Numbered from the stretch's first letter, positions 35,108 through 46,550 are shown. The stretch is 64,000 bases of DNA from Hyphomicrobium facile (GCF_900116175.1 NZ_FPCH01000002.1:620001-684000); one strand, 5' to 3'. Translations and numbers: made by a program. Notes: generated from the letters alone by a model not told the origin.

Positions 35108-35136
35108 TTGCGGAACGAGACAAGAACGTGTAGCGT
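35108..35136 (+). promoter_or_regulatory. Putative lexA promoter
   Basis: TTGCGG (35108-35113) and TAGCGT (35131-35136) are separated by 17 bases. The SOS box occupies the spacer, so bound LexA would block RNA polymerase. About 100 bases upstream of the lexA ATG. Confidence 0.55.
35113..35127 (+). promoter_or_regulatory. LexA operator (SOS box, GAAC-N7-GAAC)
   Basis: GAAC at 35113-35116 and GAAC at 35124-35127 are spaced by seven bases. This is the reverse complement of the alphaproteobacterial SOS box GTTC-N7-GTTC, a direct repeat. It implies autorepression of lexA. Confidence 0.8.
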
Positions 35137-35237
35137 ACATACATGATTTGTACCGTCATTCAGCGGGGGTCCGATCGGTGGTCAGCGTTTCGGCCTGCGG
35201 TCCCCGCGCAGCCAAGGAAGGCTTGAGACGAAACGCG

Positions 35238-36029
35238 ATGCTTACCGAGAAACAGAAAGACCTCCTGCTCTTCATCCATGCGCGCATGCAGGAACGCGGC
35301 GTGCCCCCATCCTTCGATGAAATGAAGGATGCGCTGGATCTGAGGTCGAAATCCGGCATTCACCGCCTGATCACGGCCCTGGTCGAACGCGGCTTCATCC
35401 GCCGGCTGCCGCACAGGGCGCGGGCGATCGAGGTCATCAAGCTGCCTGACAATCAGACCGGCGGGCAGACTGGCCAGAATGGCGGGCAGAACGTTGCACC
35501 AAATGCCGGCCAGCACGCGGGCCACAATTCAGGGGCGTCAGTCGCCTCAATGCCGCAACGCGGCGGCTTCCAGCCGAGCGTGATCGAAGGCTCCGGGCCG
35601 CGGGCGAGCGTTTCTCCCCCGCCGCCGTCGCACATCATCGATGCGCGGACGGTATCGATCCCCGTCATGGGCCGGATCGCTGCCGGTACGCCGATCAGCG
35701 CCATTCAAAACCACACCCACGACATCGCCGTGCCGCCCGATATCCTGACGAACGGCGAGCATTTCGCCCTCGAGGTCAAGGGCGACTCGATGATCGAGGC
35801 GGGTATCCACGACGGCGATACCGTCATCATCCGCCGCTGCAATAACGCCGAAAACGGGGACATCATCGTTGCTCTCGTCGAGGGCGAAGAAGCGACGTTG
35901 AAGCGGCTTCGCAAGAAGGGCTCAACGATTGCGCTCGAAGCGGCCAACCCCGAATTCAAGACGCGCATCTTCGGACCCGACCAGATCGACATCCAAGGCC
36001 GGCTCGTGGGGCTGTTGCGGCGCTACTGA
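35238..36029 (+). CDS. lexA: SOS repressor LexA with extended hinge
   Basis: Represses DNA-damage genes and self-cleaves when RecA is activated. 263 residues from ATG 35238; longer upstream frames are shadows. The winged-HTH domain is 1-69 ([34 protein letters not shown]). The S24 peptidase domain starts near 137: cleavage site Ala149-Gly150 (RIAAGTPI), catalytic Ser184 (GDSM) and Lys222 (ATLKRL). The hinge, about residues 70-135, is unusually long and rich in Gly, Gln, Asn and Pro with GQ-type repeats, making the protein about 25-60 residues longer than usual. Autoregulated through the SOS box in its promoter. Confidence 0.96.
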   Translation: MLTEKQKDLLLFIHARMQERGVPPSFDEMKDALDLRSKSGIHRLITALVERGFIRRLPHRARAIEVIKLPDNQTGGQTGQNGGQNVAPNAGQHAGHNSGASVASMPQRGGFQPSVIEGSGPRASVSPPPPSHIIDARTVSIPVMGRIAAGTPISAIQNHTHDIAVPPDILTNGEHFALEVKGDSMIEAGIHDGDTVIIRRCNNAENGDIIVALVEGEEATLKRLRKKGSTIALEAANPEFKTRIFGPDQIDIQGRLVGLLRRY

Positions 36030-36037
36030 GCTACTTG

Positions 36038-36062
36038 GCTCTAGTTGCGCGGGCGCTAGAGC
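36038..36062. terminator. Possible stem-loop between convergent lexA and comEC
   Basis: GCTCTAG (36038-36044) and CTAGAGC (36056-36062) form a 7-bp stem with an 11-base loop in the 36-base gap between the two stops. No T-run, so its role as a terminator is tentative. Confidence 0.35.
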
Positions 36063-36065
36063 ACC

Positions 36066-38423
36066 CTACGGGGCGTCGCCGGCGACTGGCACGGCATTCG
36101 TGGACTCGGGCTCAAAGTCCGGCTCCTCGCCCGGATCGCTCTCGGCAAGGGTTCGCGGCTCGGCTTCGGCTTCGACTTCCGCAATTGACCGCGATGGCGC
36201 CCCGGCAGGTGGCGTTGCTCCGGGTGTCTCCAGGATGCGGGGTTTTGGAAGGCCGCCGGGCGTTTTCCGTTCGGGCATGACGCTCCACGGCCGCTCGCCG
36301 CGGTGGGATGCGACCGTCACAAGGTGCACGCGCGGCTCGGGGTTATCGTCGCTTCGATCGATGTAGAGGGCGTAGGCGCCGTTCCGCCAACGGTCGAAGA
36401 CGTCGATGACGGTCGCCGGCACCGCGCAGTCCTCGGGCTTCGGGTCATTGATCACCAGCACATCGGCGTTGAGGCAATCGTCGGTCACGGCTGCCGGATG
36501 CCGGGCGACAGCAACCGTTGCGCCTTTGACGTGGGCAATGCAGCCGACCGCGTCACACGAGAACGCGTCACCGGACTGCGCCTCGCGCGCCGTCCGGCCG
36601 TCGCCGTCGTATTCGAGCCAGCGGTCCAGATCGTATTTTGCGCCCTTGTTCGGCAGTGCGGAGAGTTTTCCGGACGTATCGCGCACGGCGATCAGCCCTT
36701 TCTGGCCGATGAGGATATCCGGGCGTGACATCAAGGGCGCTCCGAGCACGCCCAGAACACAGAGCGCAATGCCGAAGAGCCGGATTCGCGTTTGCCAGAG
36801 CGAAAGCCAAATTCCGCCGGCGAGCATGAGAATGAACGCGAATGCCGGAATTTCCGGAAGGTGGCCGACGGCACCGGGCAGCGCGCCGACCTTGTTCGCG
36901 CACCAGGCCATGCCTTCGATGCCCCAGCCCATCGGCATCAGGGCGAACCATTCCAGTCCGAACGGCATCAGAACCATCGCCAGCAGGGCGGAGGGCAGGA
37001 CGATGATGTTGCAGATCGGGATGGCGATCATATTGCCGAGCACGGCATACTGCTGACTCTGGTGAAAGTTGTAGGCGGCGAGCGGAGCGACGGCCACGCT
37101 CGCGATGAGCGTCGAGGCGACGATCTCGCCGAAGAATTTCAGCACCTTCATCGCCGGGTGCGGCCTCGACTGACGTCCCAGAAAATTACTCAACGTTTCG
37201 TGCGACGCGATCAGGGCCGTGACCGCCGCAAAGGACATCTGAAAGCCGGCGTCGAGCAGGCTTTCCGGATAGACGATGAGGATCAGGAATGCGGCGAGAG
37301 CGACGTTTCGCAACGCCAATGCAGGGCGATCGAGAAGGACGGCTCCGAATATGATGAGGATCATCAGCGCCGAACGGACAGTCGCAAATTGTCCGCCGGA
37401 AATGGCGAGGTAGGCAATTGCGCTCAGTATTCCCGCTACCGCCGCGATCTTCTTGATCGGCATCGTCAGCGCGATCAGTGGAACGGCCGCAAGCAGCAGG
37501 CGGACCGAATAGAATACGGCTCCGGCCGCGATCACCATATGCAGGCCCGATATCGACAGGATGTGAAAGAGGCCCGAATTCTTGAAGGCGTCATTCGTCG
37601 CGGTGGTTATCCCTCCTCGCTCTCCCGTGATCAGCGCCAGCGCGATCTCGCCGGTTTCTCCCGGCAGCGCCTGGCGAATGCGCGCGGCGATTGCTTGGCG
37701 AATGTTTTCGATTGAGCGGCGGTACCATTGTGAAAGCGTGCCGCTATCGCTCTGGCCCTCGATCTGAGGCGCTGCGAATGCGTAGCCGACGGCGCCGACG
37801 GAATCGAACCATGCCGTGCGGGCGTAGTCGAAGCCGCCGGGAAGCGGTGGTTTCGCGGGCGGCGACAGGTTTGCCTTTATCCGGATGAGGTCGCCGGGCG
37901 CCGCGGGCGAACGCGCCGACATCGTGCGCACGCGAATAACGGCCGGCGTTTGCTCGGGCGCGAGGCCTGCGATGCTCGGCGATTTGATCGTGAGGCGCTG
38001 GCCGCGCGGGATCTTCGCTTCGACCATCGTCACGGTGCCGGTGATCTCGACGCCGTGGAGCGCTTTCGTCAGAACCGGCGCACGCACCGCTTCGACGCGC
38101 AGTTTCGCGATTGCAAATCCGGCTCCGGCCAAAACGAAAGCCGTCACAATCGTTGCGGCCAGCGTTCCTCCGCGGACGGCCAGGCGCAAGATGAGCGCCA
38201 GCACGAACGGCACGCACGCGATGATCGTTGCAGGCTCGACGGGTAATGCGAAGTAGGCCGCGATGCCTACGCCCAGGCAAACCGGAGCCCATAGAAAAAA
38301 GCTTTCCCGCTCGGCTTCGAAAAGAAGCGCAGCGCGGCTGGTCCCGTGCTCGGGGAGCGCCGGAAATCCGGTCTCTCTTCCCGCGTCCCGACCTAATTCC
38401 GGTCCCGCCGCCTCGACCGACAT
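36066..38423 (-). CDS. comEC: ComEC/Rec2-family DNA uptake channel
   Basis: Inner-membrane protein expected to pass single-stranded DNA into the cytoplasm during natural transformation. 785 residues: N-terminal membrane helices, a DUF4131 OB-like periplasmic domain (about 140-225), then the Competence domain with many helices (about 290-590), including the hallmark [17 protein letters not shown]. The C-terminal region (about 590-785) is in the place of the metallo-beta-lactamase domain, but I see no HxHxDH motif, so hydrolase activity there is doubtful. Convergent with lexA. Other competence genes are not in the window. Confidence 0.88.
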   Translation of the reverse strand: MSVEAAGPELGRDAGRETGFPALPEHGTSRAALLFEAERESFFLWAPVCLGVGIAAYFALPVEPATIIACVPFVLALILRLAVRGGTLAATIVTAFVLAGAGFAIAKLRVEAVRAPVLTKALHGVEITGTVTMVEAKIPRGQRLTIKSPSIAGLAPEQTPAVIRVRTMSARSPAAPGDLIRIKANLSPPAKPPLPGGFDYARTAWFDSVGAVGYAFAAPQIEGQSDSGTLSQWYRRSIENIRQAIAARIRQALPGETGEIALALITGERGGITTATNDAFKNSGLFHILSISGLHMVIAAGAVFYSVRLLLAAVPLIALTMPIKKIAAVAGILSAIAYLAISGGQFATVRSALMILIIFGAVLLDRPALALRNVALAAFLILIVYPESLLDAGFQMSFAAVTALIASHETLSNFLGRQSRPHPAMKVLKFFGEIVASTLIASVAVAPLAAYNFHQSQQYAVLGNMIAIPICNIIVLPSALLAMVLMPFGLEWFALMPMGWGIEGMAWCANKVGALPGAVGHLPEIPAFAFILMLAGGIWLSLWQTRIRLFGIALCVLGVLGAPLMSRPDILIGQKGLIAVRDTSGKLSALPNKGAKYDLDRWLEYDGDGRTAREAQSGDAFSCDAVGCIAHVKGATVAVARHPAAVTDDCLNADVLVINDPKPEDCAVPATVIDVFDRWRNGAYALYIDRSDDNPEPRVHLVTVASHRGERPWSVMPERKTPGGLPKPRILETPGATPPAGAPSRSIAEVEAEAEPRTLAESDPGEEPDFEPESTNAVPVAGDAP

Positions 38424-38536
38424 GCCCCGCCCAACGCGCTGCCGAAGGCCGGTATTTCCGCCCTCTTAACTTGTCCCACCTCACATGCTACGAGCGGAAC
38501 CTCATTCCCTCAATGGCAGGCGAGCAAAAAGGTCCA

Positions 38537-40078
38537 ATGTCCGTGACCACTACACCGAGTGCGCCCATCGTACGATTTGCACCCTCTCCTACTGGGTATC
38601 TGCATATCGGGGGGGCCCGCACGGCGCTTTTCAATTGGCTCTACGCCCGCGGCCACGGTGGACGGTTCCTTCTGCGCATCGAGGATACCGATCGCGAGCG
38701 CAACAACGAGGCGGCGGTTGCCGCGATCCTCGACGGCGTCAAATGGCTCGGCCTCGACTGGGACGGCGATGTCGTTTCGCAGTTTTCGCGGGCCGACCGG
38801 CATCGCGAGGTTGCGAACGAACTCTTGAAGCGCGGGGCAGCCTACTACTGCTATTCATCGCCTGCCGAGATCGACGCGGCGCGTGAAAAGGCAAAGGCCG
38901 AGGGCCGGCCGCAGATCTTCCTTTCGCCCTGGCGGGATCGCGATCCGCAGGATGCACCAAAGGAGGTCAAGCCGACGATCCGCCTCAAGGCGCCGCGCGA
39001 GGGCGAGACGATCGTCAACGATCACGTGCAGGGCCGCGTCGCGTTTCCGAACAAGGATCTCGACGACCTGATCATTCTCCGATCGGACGGCAATCCGACG
39101 TACAATCTCGCCGTCGTCGTCGACGATCACGACATGGAGATTACGCACGTCATCCGCGGCGCCGATCATTTGACCAACGCCGCACGCCAGACGCAGATCT
39201 ATCAGGGCATGGGGTGGACCGTTCCGGAATTCGCGCACGTGCCGCTCATTCACGGTGCGGACGGCGCGAAGCTCTCGAAGCGTCACGGCGCGCAAGGCGT
39301 CGAAGAATACCGCGATATGGGCTACCTGCCGGTCGCACTGCGCAATTATCTCGTGCGCCTCGGCTGGAGCCACGGCGACGACGAGATCATCTCGACCGAC
39401 GATCTTATTCGCTGGTTCGACATCGACGGCATCAACAAGAGCCCGGCGCGGCTCGACTTCAAGAAGCTCGACGATCTGAACGGGCACTACATCCGCGCCT
39501 CGGGGGACGAAGAACTCGAAGCGCACGTGCGCGGAATGCTGCCTCATCTCAATTTTAAGGCGCTCGTGGAAATCCCGTCCGATCCGAAAGCGCCGGCACG
39601 CCCCGACATCGCACTCGCGCGCGAAGTGTTGCGGCAGCTTCCCGCCGTTTCGACGGGCAAAGAACTCGCAGATCTTTTCGCCGCCAAGGGATGGGGAAAA
39701 TTCACGGCGGCCATTCCGTCCCTCAAAGAGCGCTCGAAGACTCTCGCAGAACTCGTTGGCGGAGCACTATTCATCGTTGCGGAGCGGCCGCTCAAACTCG
39801 AGGACAAGGCAGCGAAGCTTCTCGGGCCGGAAGGCCGCGCGTCGAACGCCGAAATTCTCAAGCTGCTTTCGGCCGTCTCGGAGCAGGAATGGTCGGCGCC
39901 CTTGCTGGAAGCGAAGGTAAAATCCTTCGCCGAGGAAAAGGGTTTGAAACTCGGCAACGTCGCGCAACCGCTGCGGGCAGCACTCACCGGACGCGCAGTT
40001 TCGCCGCCGGTATTCAATGTCCTGGAAGTGCTTGGCCGTGACGAGAGCCTCGGCCGCATCGGCGACGCCGCCGGTTAA
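38537..40078 (+). CDS. gltX: Glutamyl-tRNA synthetase
   Basis: Charges tRNA-Glu (and, where no GlnRS exists, tRNA-Gln) with glutamate. 513 residues from ATG 38537, preceded by AAAAGG; an ATG at 38513 would add eight residues. Class I signatures: [20 protein letters not shown] near 13-32 (HIGH-type) and KLSKRHGA near 250 (KMSKS-type). The C-terminal anticodon-binding helical domain follows. Monocistronic, 189 bases before gltA; no clear intrinsic terminator. Confidence 0.96.
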   Translation: MSVTTTPSAPIVRFAPSPTGYLHIGGARTALFNWLYARGHGGRFLLRIEDTDRERNNEAAVAAILDGVKWLGLDWDGDVVSQFSRADRHREVANELLKRGAAYYCYSSPAEIDAAREKAKAEGRPQIFLSPWRDRDPQDAPKEVKPTIRLKAPREGETIVNDHVQGRVAFPNKDLDDLIILRSDGNPTYNLAVVVDDHDMEITHVIRGADHLTNAARQTQIYQGMGWTVPEFAHVPLIHGADGAKLSKRHGAQGVEEYRDMGYLPVALRNYLVRLGWSHGDDEIISTDDLIRWFDIDGINKSPARLDFKKLDDLNGHYIRASGDEELEAHVRGMLPHLNFKALVEIPSDPKAPARPDIALAREVLRQLPAVSTGKELADLFAAKGWGKFTAAIPSLKERSKTLAELVGGALFIVAERPLKLEDKAAKLLGPEGRASNAEILKLLSAVSEQEWSAPLLEAKVKSFAEEKGLKLGNVAQPLRAALTGRAVSPPVFNVLEVLGRDESLGRIGDAAG

Positions 40079-40267
40079 CCCGGAATCCGGATGTCTTAAC
40101 GATCCCTTGCCGCACCGCAAAAAATCCGTTAAATCCTTCAATAGCCGACTGCTTTTGTGAAGGCCGCCGAACATTCTGCGGGCCGCCGACATCGCGACCT
40201 ATATGACGGGGGAAGGCGATAGTTACTTCAGGCATCGGCGGTGTCTTCCGGGGCGAAGGTGGCGATC

Positions 40268-41578
40268 ATGAATATTCACGACAAAGCTTCAAAGGGCGCG
40301 ACCAAGCCCAGCGCGACATTGACGGTCGACAACAAGCAGGTTCAGCTCTCGGTGCGTTCCGGTACCATCGGCCCTGACGTCGTCGACGTCGGCAATCTCT
40401 ACAAAGACACCGGCTGCTTCACGTACGATCCCGGCTTCACCTCGACGGCGAATTGCAAAAGCTCGATCACCTACATCGACGGCGATAAGGGCGAGCTGCT
40501 CTATCGCGGCTATCCGATCGATCAGCTCGCGGAAAATACCAATTTCCTGGCGGTCTGCTATCTGCTGCTCTACGGCGAGCTGCCGACGAACGGCGAGTTC
40601 ATCAATTTCCGCAAGACCATCACGAACCACACGATGGTTCACGAGCAGATGACGCGGTTCTTCACCGGATACCGGCGTGACGCGCATCCCATGGCGGTCA
40701 TGGTCGGAACGGTCGGCGCGCTGTCATCGTTCTATCACGACTCGACCGACATCAACGATCCGGCGCAGCGCGAAGTCGCGAGCCAGCGCATGATCGCCAA
40801 GATGCCGACGATGGCGGCAATGGCCTACAAATATTCGATGGGCCAGCCCTTCATCTATCCGCGCAACGATCTCGACTACACATCCAATTTCCTGCAGATG
40901 TGCTTCGCCGTTCCGTGCGAACCCTACGTCGTCAATCCGACCATCTCGCGGGCACTAGATCGTATCTTCATCCTGCATGCCGATCACGAGCAGAACGCCT
41001 CGACGTCGACGGTGCGGCTGGCCGGCTCCTCCGGCGCCAATCCTTTCGCGTGCATCTCGGCCGGCATCGCTTGCCTTTGGGGGCCCGCGCACGGCGGCGC
41101 CAACGAAGCTGCGCTGAACATGCTGAAGGAGATCGGCACGGTCGATCGCGTTCCTGAATTCGTGAAGCGCGCGAAGGACAAGACGTCCGGCTTCCGGCTC
41201 ATGGGGTTCGGCCATCGCGTTTACAAGAACTACGATCCGCGCGCCAAGGTGATGCAGAAGACCTGCCACGAGGTGCTCGATGCCCTCGGCCACAGGGACG
41301 ATCCCCTGCTCAAGGTCGCGATGGAGCTCGAGCGCATTGCGCTTCAGGACGAATATTTCATCGAGAAGAAGCTCTACCCGAACATCGACTTCTATTCCGG
41401 CATCACGCTCAGGGCGATGGGCTTCCCGGTCGATATGTTCACCGTGCTGTTCGCTGTCGCGCGCACGGTCGGATGGATCGCGCAGTGGAAGGAAATGATC
41501 GAAGATCCGGAGCAGCGCATCGGCCGCCCGCGCCAGCTCTACATCGGGCCGCCGCGCCGGGATTTCCCGGCCGCCTGA
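40268..41578 (+). CDS. gltA: Citrate synthase
   Basis: Condenses oxaloacetate and acetyl-CoA to citrate. 436 residues from ATG 40268, with AAGGTGG upstream; the 40241 start adds nine unsupported residues. Type II (hexameric, NADH-sensitive class) architecture with an N-terminal beta-rich domain. Catalytic segments include [20 protein letters not shown] near 245, [12 protein letters not shown] near 272 (His), and [14 protein letters not shown] near 316 (His). The 3' end overlaps the convergent lpxI-lpxB gene by 40 bases. Confidence 0.97.
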   Translation: MNIHDKASKGATKPSATLTVDNKQVQLSVRSGTIGPDVVDVGNLYKDTGCFTYDPGFTSTANCKSSITYIDGDKGELLYRGYPIDQLAENTNFLAVCYLLLYGELPTNGEFINFRKTITNHTMVHEQMTRFFTGYRRDAHPMAVMVGTVGALSSFYHDSTDINDPAQREVASQRMIAKMPTMAAMAYKYSMGQPFIYPRNDLDYTSNFLQMCFAVPCEPYVVNPTISRALDRIFILHADHEQNASTSTVRLAGSSGANPFACISAGIACLWGPAHGGANEAALNMLKEIGTVDRVPEFVKRAKDKTSGFRLMGFGHRVYKNYDPRAKVMQKTCHEVLDALGHRDDPLLKVAMELERIALQDEYFIEKKLYPNIDFYSGITLRAMGFPVDMFTVLFAVARTVGWIAQWKEMIEDPEQRIGRPRQLYIGPPRRDFPAA

Positions 41579-44007
41579 CCCGCGACAACCGAAAGCACGA
41601 CGTTAGCTGCCGCCTCGCTCGGACTCGAGGCGGTGAGGCGAAGCTTTTCCGGCGCCAAGCTTAGTCCATCGAGTTGCGCCGAGCGGGCATCGGTATCACC
41701 CAGAAGCGGCTCGATAGCGTTTGCCAGATTTTCGGCCGTGCACGCTTCCTGGAGATATTCGGGATAGACGTTCTTGCCGATCACAAGGTTGGCCAGAACC
41801 ACGCTCGGCACTTTCAACAGGAATCGCAGGTTCGACATTATCGCGTCGACCTTGTAGGCGACGACCGATGGCGTGCCCGCGAGCGCAAGCTCGAGCGTTA
41901 CGGTGCCCGATGCCGCGAGCGCTGCGCGCGCGAGGCGCATGGCGGCGTATTTATCGTCCGCGTCGATGATGTGCGGTTTCGGCGTCCATGTAGACGTCTT
42001 CGCGGCGATGCGGTCTCGCAGGTGGCGGACGGCCGGGATGACGACCTCGATCGGGCCCTTGGCGGATGAGACGCGCGCGACGGCCCCGCCGAACACGTCG
42101 ATCAGCCGCTCGACCTCCGATGTCCGGCTTCCGGGCAAGACGAGAAGAACTGGGCGATCCTGCGCGATACCGAGGCGCGACGCGAGGCTGCTCGCATCGG
42201 CATTCTGGATATCATCGAGCTTCTCGATCAGCGGATGGCCGACATACGTGCACGCGGGGCCGCCGAGACGCGCGTGCGCTTCGGGCTCGAACGGCAGCAG
42301 CGCCAAAACATGATCCACGTAGGGGCGCATTTTCTTCGCGCGTCCCGGCCGCCAAGCCCAGACGCTGGGACTGACATAGTCGAGGATCGGAATGTTCGGT
42401 GCGCGCTTCCTGATGCGCTTCGCAATCGGGTGCGTGAATTCAGGGCTGTCGATGATGACGACGACGTCGGGCGCGAATGCGACAGCCGCGTCGACGGTCT
42501 GATAGACGCGCCGCAGGATGCGCGGAAGCTTCGGCAATATGGACAGCGGGCCCATGACGGCCACGTCCTCGATGGGAAAGAGTGAACGGACGCCCTGCTC
42601 CGCCATCTCCTCTCCGCCGACGCCTGAGAAGTCGATGGGACCCGAATGCTGCTTCTCGAGTGCGCCGATCAGCTTGGCGCCCAACGCGTCGCCCGAGTGC
42701 TCACCCGCCACGAGAAAGATTTTCAATGGCTTCGGTCCTGATCCGAGGTTTGAAGTGGCAACGAACATCGCGGACCTGTTTGCCAACTGAATGACTGGGG
42801 AAGATTTTCCGAGACCGGAGCCGTTCGCCGTGATTGCGAGCCCGATCAGGTGAGCGCGTTGAGCTGCACCGATCAGTGCTTCATCGAGCTGGTGCTCTGG
42901 TCCGACGACCAAGACGCCACGGCGTCGCGTATTGGTGCCGCGAAGCGTTCGGACGCGTTCGACGACGGTCGTCGGTTCTTCCGAGGCGCCGACTGCGAGG
43001 ATGCGTCCGCCATCGATGACGACAGCCGAGCTGCCGCCGAACGATGTGAGTGCCGATAAGACGCCGCTCGCTCGTGCGATATCGGCTTCGGCTGAAGGAT
43101 TGATTGGATGTTCGCCCGCGGCGCGGACGCCGAGCTTCTGAGCTTCCCGGGTGCCGGGCTTGGTTTCCTCGGCCCGTATGCCCTGGACGAACAACCCTCT
43201 CTCATCGGCGAGCGCGATCATCTCAGAACGGTTGGCGGTGAGGACGTGATCGGCCATGACGGCGATGCCGCAAAGCCCGGCTGCATCGGCCTGGGCGACC
43301 GTATTCGGTCCGATCGCCGGCAGATCGACGCGAAGATCCTGGCCGGGCTTCGGACGCTTGACGAGAACGCCGTAACGTTCGCGATCGCCCCTCGCGTGGC
43401 GCGCTTCGGCGACGCGCTTCAGCATGCGGTCAGTACCTTCGGCGCCTTCGATCGCCTCGATGCGGCCGCGGCTCACCACCACCGCTTGGCCGATATCGTA
43501 CCGGCCGAGTGCGGCGACGAGATCGAAGCCGCGTGCGATGTCAGCTGCGTTTTCAGCCGAGGCGGAGGTTTTGGTCAGATTGCCGTCGCCGACGAGCAGC
43601 TCCGGCGCGACTTCATCGACGCCGACGATGCGAAGACCGAGCGCTTCGAATTGGGCGAGAACCCCGCGCAGTACGGCGTCGTCGCCGCCCGCTTTCAACA
43701 GCTTCACCACTGCCGGAGCGAGACGCAGAAAAGCGAGATCGGGGCGCGCGGTCAGAAACGAAGGACGGCGATAGCCGCCGAGCAGCAGCGCGTCACTGAT
43801 GCCGGCCCGCCTGAACGCCGCCATCGCGCGTCCGGGCTGAGCCCAGTTGACGACCGTATGTGGAAACGCGCTGAGCGCCGGATCGGCGGCGCCCTCCACC
43901 ATGACGATGTGAACCTCGCCGCCGCGGCGCGTAACACTTTGGGCGACTTCAAGAGGAAGCGAGCCTGCTCCAGCGATGATCCCGATGCGGTTCATCGGAT
44001 CGACCAT
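41539..44007 (-). CDS. lpxB: LpxI-LpxB fusion: UDP-2,3-diacylglucosamine hydrolase plus lipid-A-disaccharide synthase
   Basis: One uninterrupted frame of 822 residues from ATG 44007. Residues 5-285 are LpxI ([17 protein letters not shown] at the start, [23 protein letters not shown] near 174, [14 protein letters not shown] near 255), which removes UMP from UDP-2,3-diacylglucosamine to give lipid X. Residues about 325-420 look like a second, degenerate copy of the LpxI C-terminal domain ([13 protein letters not shown]...GVLVVGP...[15 protein letters not shown]). Residues 428-822 are LpxB ([51 protein letters not shown]), which joins lipid X and UDP-diacylglucosamine. So two consecutive steps are on one polypeptide. 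Eight bases after lpxA. The C-terminal 13 residues overlap convergent gltA. Confidence 0.88.
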   Translation of the reverse strand: MVDPMNRIGIIAGAGSLPLEVAQSVTRRGGEVHIVMVEGAADPALSAFPHTVVNWAQPGRAMAAFRRAGISDALLLGGYRRPSFLTARPDLAFLRLAPAVVKLLKAGGDDAVLRGVLAQFEALGLRIVGVDEVAPELLVGDGNLTKTSASAENAADIARGFDLVAALGRYDIGQAVVVSRGRIEAIEGAEGTDRMLKRVAEARHARGDRERYGVLVKRPKPGQDLRVDLPAIGPNTVAQADAAGLCGIAVMADHVLTANRSEMIALADERGLFVQGIRAEETKPGTREAQKLGVRAAGEHPINPSAEADIARASGVLSALTSFGGSSAVVIDGGRILAVGASEEPTTVVERVRTLRGTNTRRRGVLVVGPEHQLDEALIGAAQRAHLIGLAITANGSGLGKSSPVIQLANRSAMFVATSNLGSGPKPLKIFLVAGEHSGDALGAKLIGALEKQHSGPIDFSGVGGEEMAEQGVRSLFPIEDVAVMGPLSILPKLPRILRRVYQTVDAAVAFAPDVVVIIDSPEFTHPIAKRIRKRAPNIPILDYVSPSVWAWRPGRAKKMRPYVDHVLALLPFEPEAHARLGGPACTYVGHPLIEKLDDIQNADASSLASRLGIAQDRPVLLVLPGSRTSEVERLIDVFGGAVARVSSAKGPIEVVIPAVRHLRDRIAAKTSTWTPKPHIIDADDKYAAMRLARAALAASGTVTLELALAGTPSVVAYKVDAIMSNLRFLLKVPSVVLANLVIGKNVYPEYLQEACTAENLANAIEPLLGDTDARSAQLDGLSLAPEKLRLTASSPSEAAANVVLSVVAGQAAGKSRRGGPM

Positions 44008-44015
44008 GGGCGGTT

Positions 44016-44822
44016 TCAGCTCTCTTCGCCGTTCTTCGGCGTGCACAGCGATCGCTTGCCGCCCTGGCGAATGAACGCGAGGATTTCCTGCACGGAGGCG
44101 TGGCCCGCGAACTCCTCGGCGACGTCTTCCATGCGCTCGACCAGCGTGCCTTCAGCGGCGAACAGCAGCCGGTAGGCGCGGCGAAGATCGTGAATATCGT
44201 TGCGGGAGAAGCCACGCCGCTGCAGGCCAACGATGTTGAGGCCCGAAAGATAAGCGCGATTGCCGAGCGCCATGCCGTAGGGAATGAGATCGTTCTCGAG
44301 GCCCGACATGCCGCCGACGAAGGCGTGATGGCCGACGCGGGCGTACTGAATGACTGCGGCCCCGCCGCCGATGATCGCGAAATCGCCGACGTTGCAATGG
44401 CCCGCGAGCATGACGTTGTTCGAGAAGATCACCCCGTTGCCGACGTGGCAATCGTGGCCGACGTGGCTGTTGGCGAGAAATGCGCAGCCATCGCCGACGA
44501 CCGTCACCGAGCCGCCGCCGGCGGTGCCCGGGTTCATCGTCACGCCTTCGCGAATGATGCAGTCCGACCCGACAGTCAGCGAGCAGGGCTCGCCTTTGTA
44601 TTTCAAATCCTGCGGCTGATGGCCGATCGACGCGAAGGGGAAAATGCGCGTGCCCGAGCCGATCTCCGTCGTTCCGGCGACGACGACATGGCTCACGAGC
44701 TCGACGCGCTCGCCGAGCGTGACGTCGCGGCCGACGACACAGAAGGGCCCGACCTTCACGCCTGCGGCTATCTTTGCCCCGTCTTCGACGACGGCCGTCG
44801 GATGGACTTCCACTTCAGCCAT
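44016..44822 (-). CDS. lpxA: UDP-N-acetylglucosamine acyltransferase
   Basis: First step of lipid A synthesis: transfers a hydroxyacyl chain from ACP to the 3-OH of UDP-GlcNAc. 268 residues from ATG 44822 (the 44834 start is a TTG). A long left-handed beta-helix of hexapeptide repeats fills residues 1-185, with the catalytic-His region [19 protein letters not shown] near 117-135. The C-terminal helical domain begins at [16 protein letters not shown], the LpxA signature. Overlaps the fabZ 3' end by eight bases and is followed closely by the lpxI-lpxB fusion. Confidence 0.96.
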   Translation of the reverse strand: MAEVEVHPTAVVEDGAKIAAGVKVGPFCVVGRDVTLGERVELVSHVVVAGTTEIGSGTRIFPFASIGHQPQDLKYKGEPCSLTVGSDCIIREGVTMNPGTAGGGSVTVVGDGCAFLANSHVGHDCHVGNGVIFSNNVMLAGHCNVGDFAIIGGGAAVIQYARVGHHAFVGGMSGLENDLIPYGMALGNRAYLSGLNIVGLQRRGFSRNDIHDLRRAYRLLFAAEGTLVERMEDVAEEFAGHASVQEILAFIRQGGKRSLCTPKNGEES

Positions 44823-45318
44823 TTTGGCTCGCAAATGCGCGCGCGTCGGCGGTGTCTGCCAGCATGGCGCTGATTTCGGCCTCGGCCACGGTCTTGCCGT
44901 TGACCTTCGCTTCGCACTTGAAGCGCCACACGCGGCCGCGATTGCGGACCTTGCGTACGTGGTAGTGGAGCTGGTCGCCAGGGAGCACGGGTTTGCGGAA
45001 CTTGGCGTTATCGATGCCCATGAAATAGACGAGCTCGGCCTTGTAGTCGTGGCCGACGTTCGAGACGCAGAGCGCGCCTGCCGTCTGCGCGAGGCCCTCG
45101 ATGATGAGCACGCCCGGCATCACGGGAAACTGTGGGAAGTGACCTTGAAAGAACGGCTCGTTGATCGTGACGTTCTTGACGCCGACGCAGCTCTCGTCGG
45201 CATCCATATCGTACATCCGGTCGACCAGAAGGAACGGATAGCGATGCGGCAGGAGCTTCATCACCCGGTTGATATCCGCGGTGCCCAGGGTCTTGACCGC
45301 CGTTGCCTTGCCTTCCAT
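44815..45318 (-). CDS. fabZ: 3-hydroxyacyl-ACP dehydratase FabZ
   Basis: Dehydrates 3-hydroxyacyl-ACP in fatty-acid elongation and competes with LpxA/LpxD for the same substrate, which explains its place in this operon. 167 residues from ATG 45318, with GGAG nine bases upstream; the TTG at 45333 is not needed. Hot-dog fold with [12 protein letters not shown] near 23, then [23 protein letters not shown] near 64-86 holding the catalytic His and Glu. Confidence 0.96.
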   Translation of the reverse strand: MEGKATAVKTLGTADINRVMKLLPHRYPFLLVDRMYDMDADESCVGVKNVTINEPFFQGHFPQFPVMPGVLIIEGLAQTAGALCVSNVGHDYKAELVYFMGIDNAKFRKPVLPGDQLHYHVRKVRNRGRVWRFKCEAKVNGKTVAEAEISAMLADTADARAFASQNG

Positions 45319-45368
45319 CGTCGTGTGCTCCAAAAAAATTATGCTCGACCGATCGAGCCTGCCGGGCG

Positions 45369-46430
45369 TCAGCCTTCTTCAGGCTCCGGCGTACCGTCCT
45401 CATAGCTGTCTTTATCGCGCGCGACGAGCCGCTTGATCATGGCCTGTTCACGGGCGGATTCGCGCAGCGGCTTTGCCGGAGTGCCGAAATAACGGGCGCC
45501 CGGCGGCACATCGTGCGTCGGGTGCGAGGCCCCGCCGACTTGTGCGCCGCTTCCGATCTTGATGTGGCCCACAGTTCCCGATTGGCCGCCCATGACGACG
45601 AAGTCGCCAAGTTCGGTCGAGCCCGAGATGCCGCACATCGATACGATCACGCAATGGCGACCGATGATGACGTTGTGCCCGATCTGGACGAGATTATCAA
45701 TTTTCGAGCCCTCGCCGATGATCGTATCCTTAAGGGCACCCCTGTCTATGGTTGTATTTGCCCCAATTTCCACGTCGTCCTGGATGATGACCCGGCCGAT
45801 CTGCGGCACTTTGAGATGGCCCGTGCGCCCCATGGCGAAGCCGAAGCCGTCCTGGCCGATCCGGACGCCGGAATGGATGATAACCCGGTCGCCGACGAGC
45901 GCATGGGTCACGGTCGCCAGCGGGCCGATGAAGCAATCACGCCCGATTGTGACGCGCGCCCCAATGACCGCGCCAGCCGCGATGCGCGTTCCGGCCCCGA
46001 TCTGAGCCTCACGGCCGATAACGGCCCCAGGCTCGATCATTACGCCTGCTTCGAGGACCGCCGTCGGATCGACCGGCGGTGCGCCGGCGGTCGCCACCAT
46101 CGGCTGCATGGCGGCCGGATAGAACAGCGCCAGGGCGCGGGCAAAGCCGTGATAGGGCTGCTTGGTGATGAGCGCCGTCGTTCCGGCCGGAACGCGGTCC
46201 GCGATCGCCGGAATGACGAGACAGGCACCGGCCTTCGTCGCGTCGAGCTGGGTCAGATATTTCTTGTTGTCGATGAAGGAGATATGGCTCGGGCCTGCTT
46301 CGAAAAGCGGGCGCACGTCATCGATCTTGACCGCCGGGTCCGCGCCGTTCGCGATTTCCGCGCCTGCAGCCGTTGCGACTTCCGAGAGTGCATACGGCCC
46401 GGCACGTTCAAAGAATCCGGGATGCTCCAT
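45369..46430 (-). CDS. lpxD: UDP-3-O-acylglucosamine N-acyltransferase
   Basis: Third step of lipid A synthesis, adding the 2-N-linked hydroxyacyl chain. 353 residues from ATG 46430, fixed by GGAGG eight bases upstream; the 46523 start adds 31 residues with no family match. An N-terminal uridine-binding domain (1-100, [18 protein letters not shown]) precedes hexapeptide-repeat beta-helix 105-310 with the catalytic-His segment [17 protein letters not shown]. Between bamA and fabZ, 189 bases after the bamA stop and its terminator. Confidence 0.96.
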   Translation of the reverse strand: MEHPGFFERAGPYALSEVATAAGAEIANGADPAVKIDDVRPLFEAGPSHISFIDNKKYLTQLDATKAGACLVIPAIADRVPAGTTALITKQPYHGFARALALFYPAAMQPMVATAGAPPVDPTAVLEAGVMIEPGAVIGREAQIGAGTRIAAGAVIGARVTIGRDCFIGPLATVTHALVGDRVIIHSGVRIGQDGFGFAMGRTGHLKVPQIGRVIIQDDVEIGANTTIDRGALKDTIIGEGSKIDNLVQIGHNVIIGRHCVIVSMCGISGSTELGDFVVMGGQSGTVGHIKIGSGAQVGGASHPTHDVPPGARYFGTPAKPLRESAREQAMIKRLVARDKDSYEDGTPEPEEG

Positions 46431-46550
46431 AACGCCGCCTCCGGTCCGCTTTTGTTTCAGATCTGTCAATTTTGGAAGCGTTGAATGAACGACGCGAGGG
46501 ATGTTGGCAAGACCCTCAGGCAAATAGCCAGTTCAAGTAGGTGATAACTC

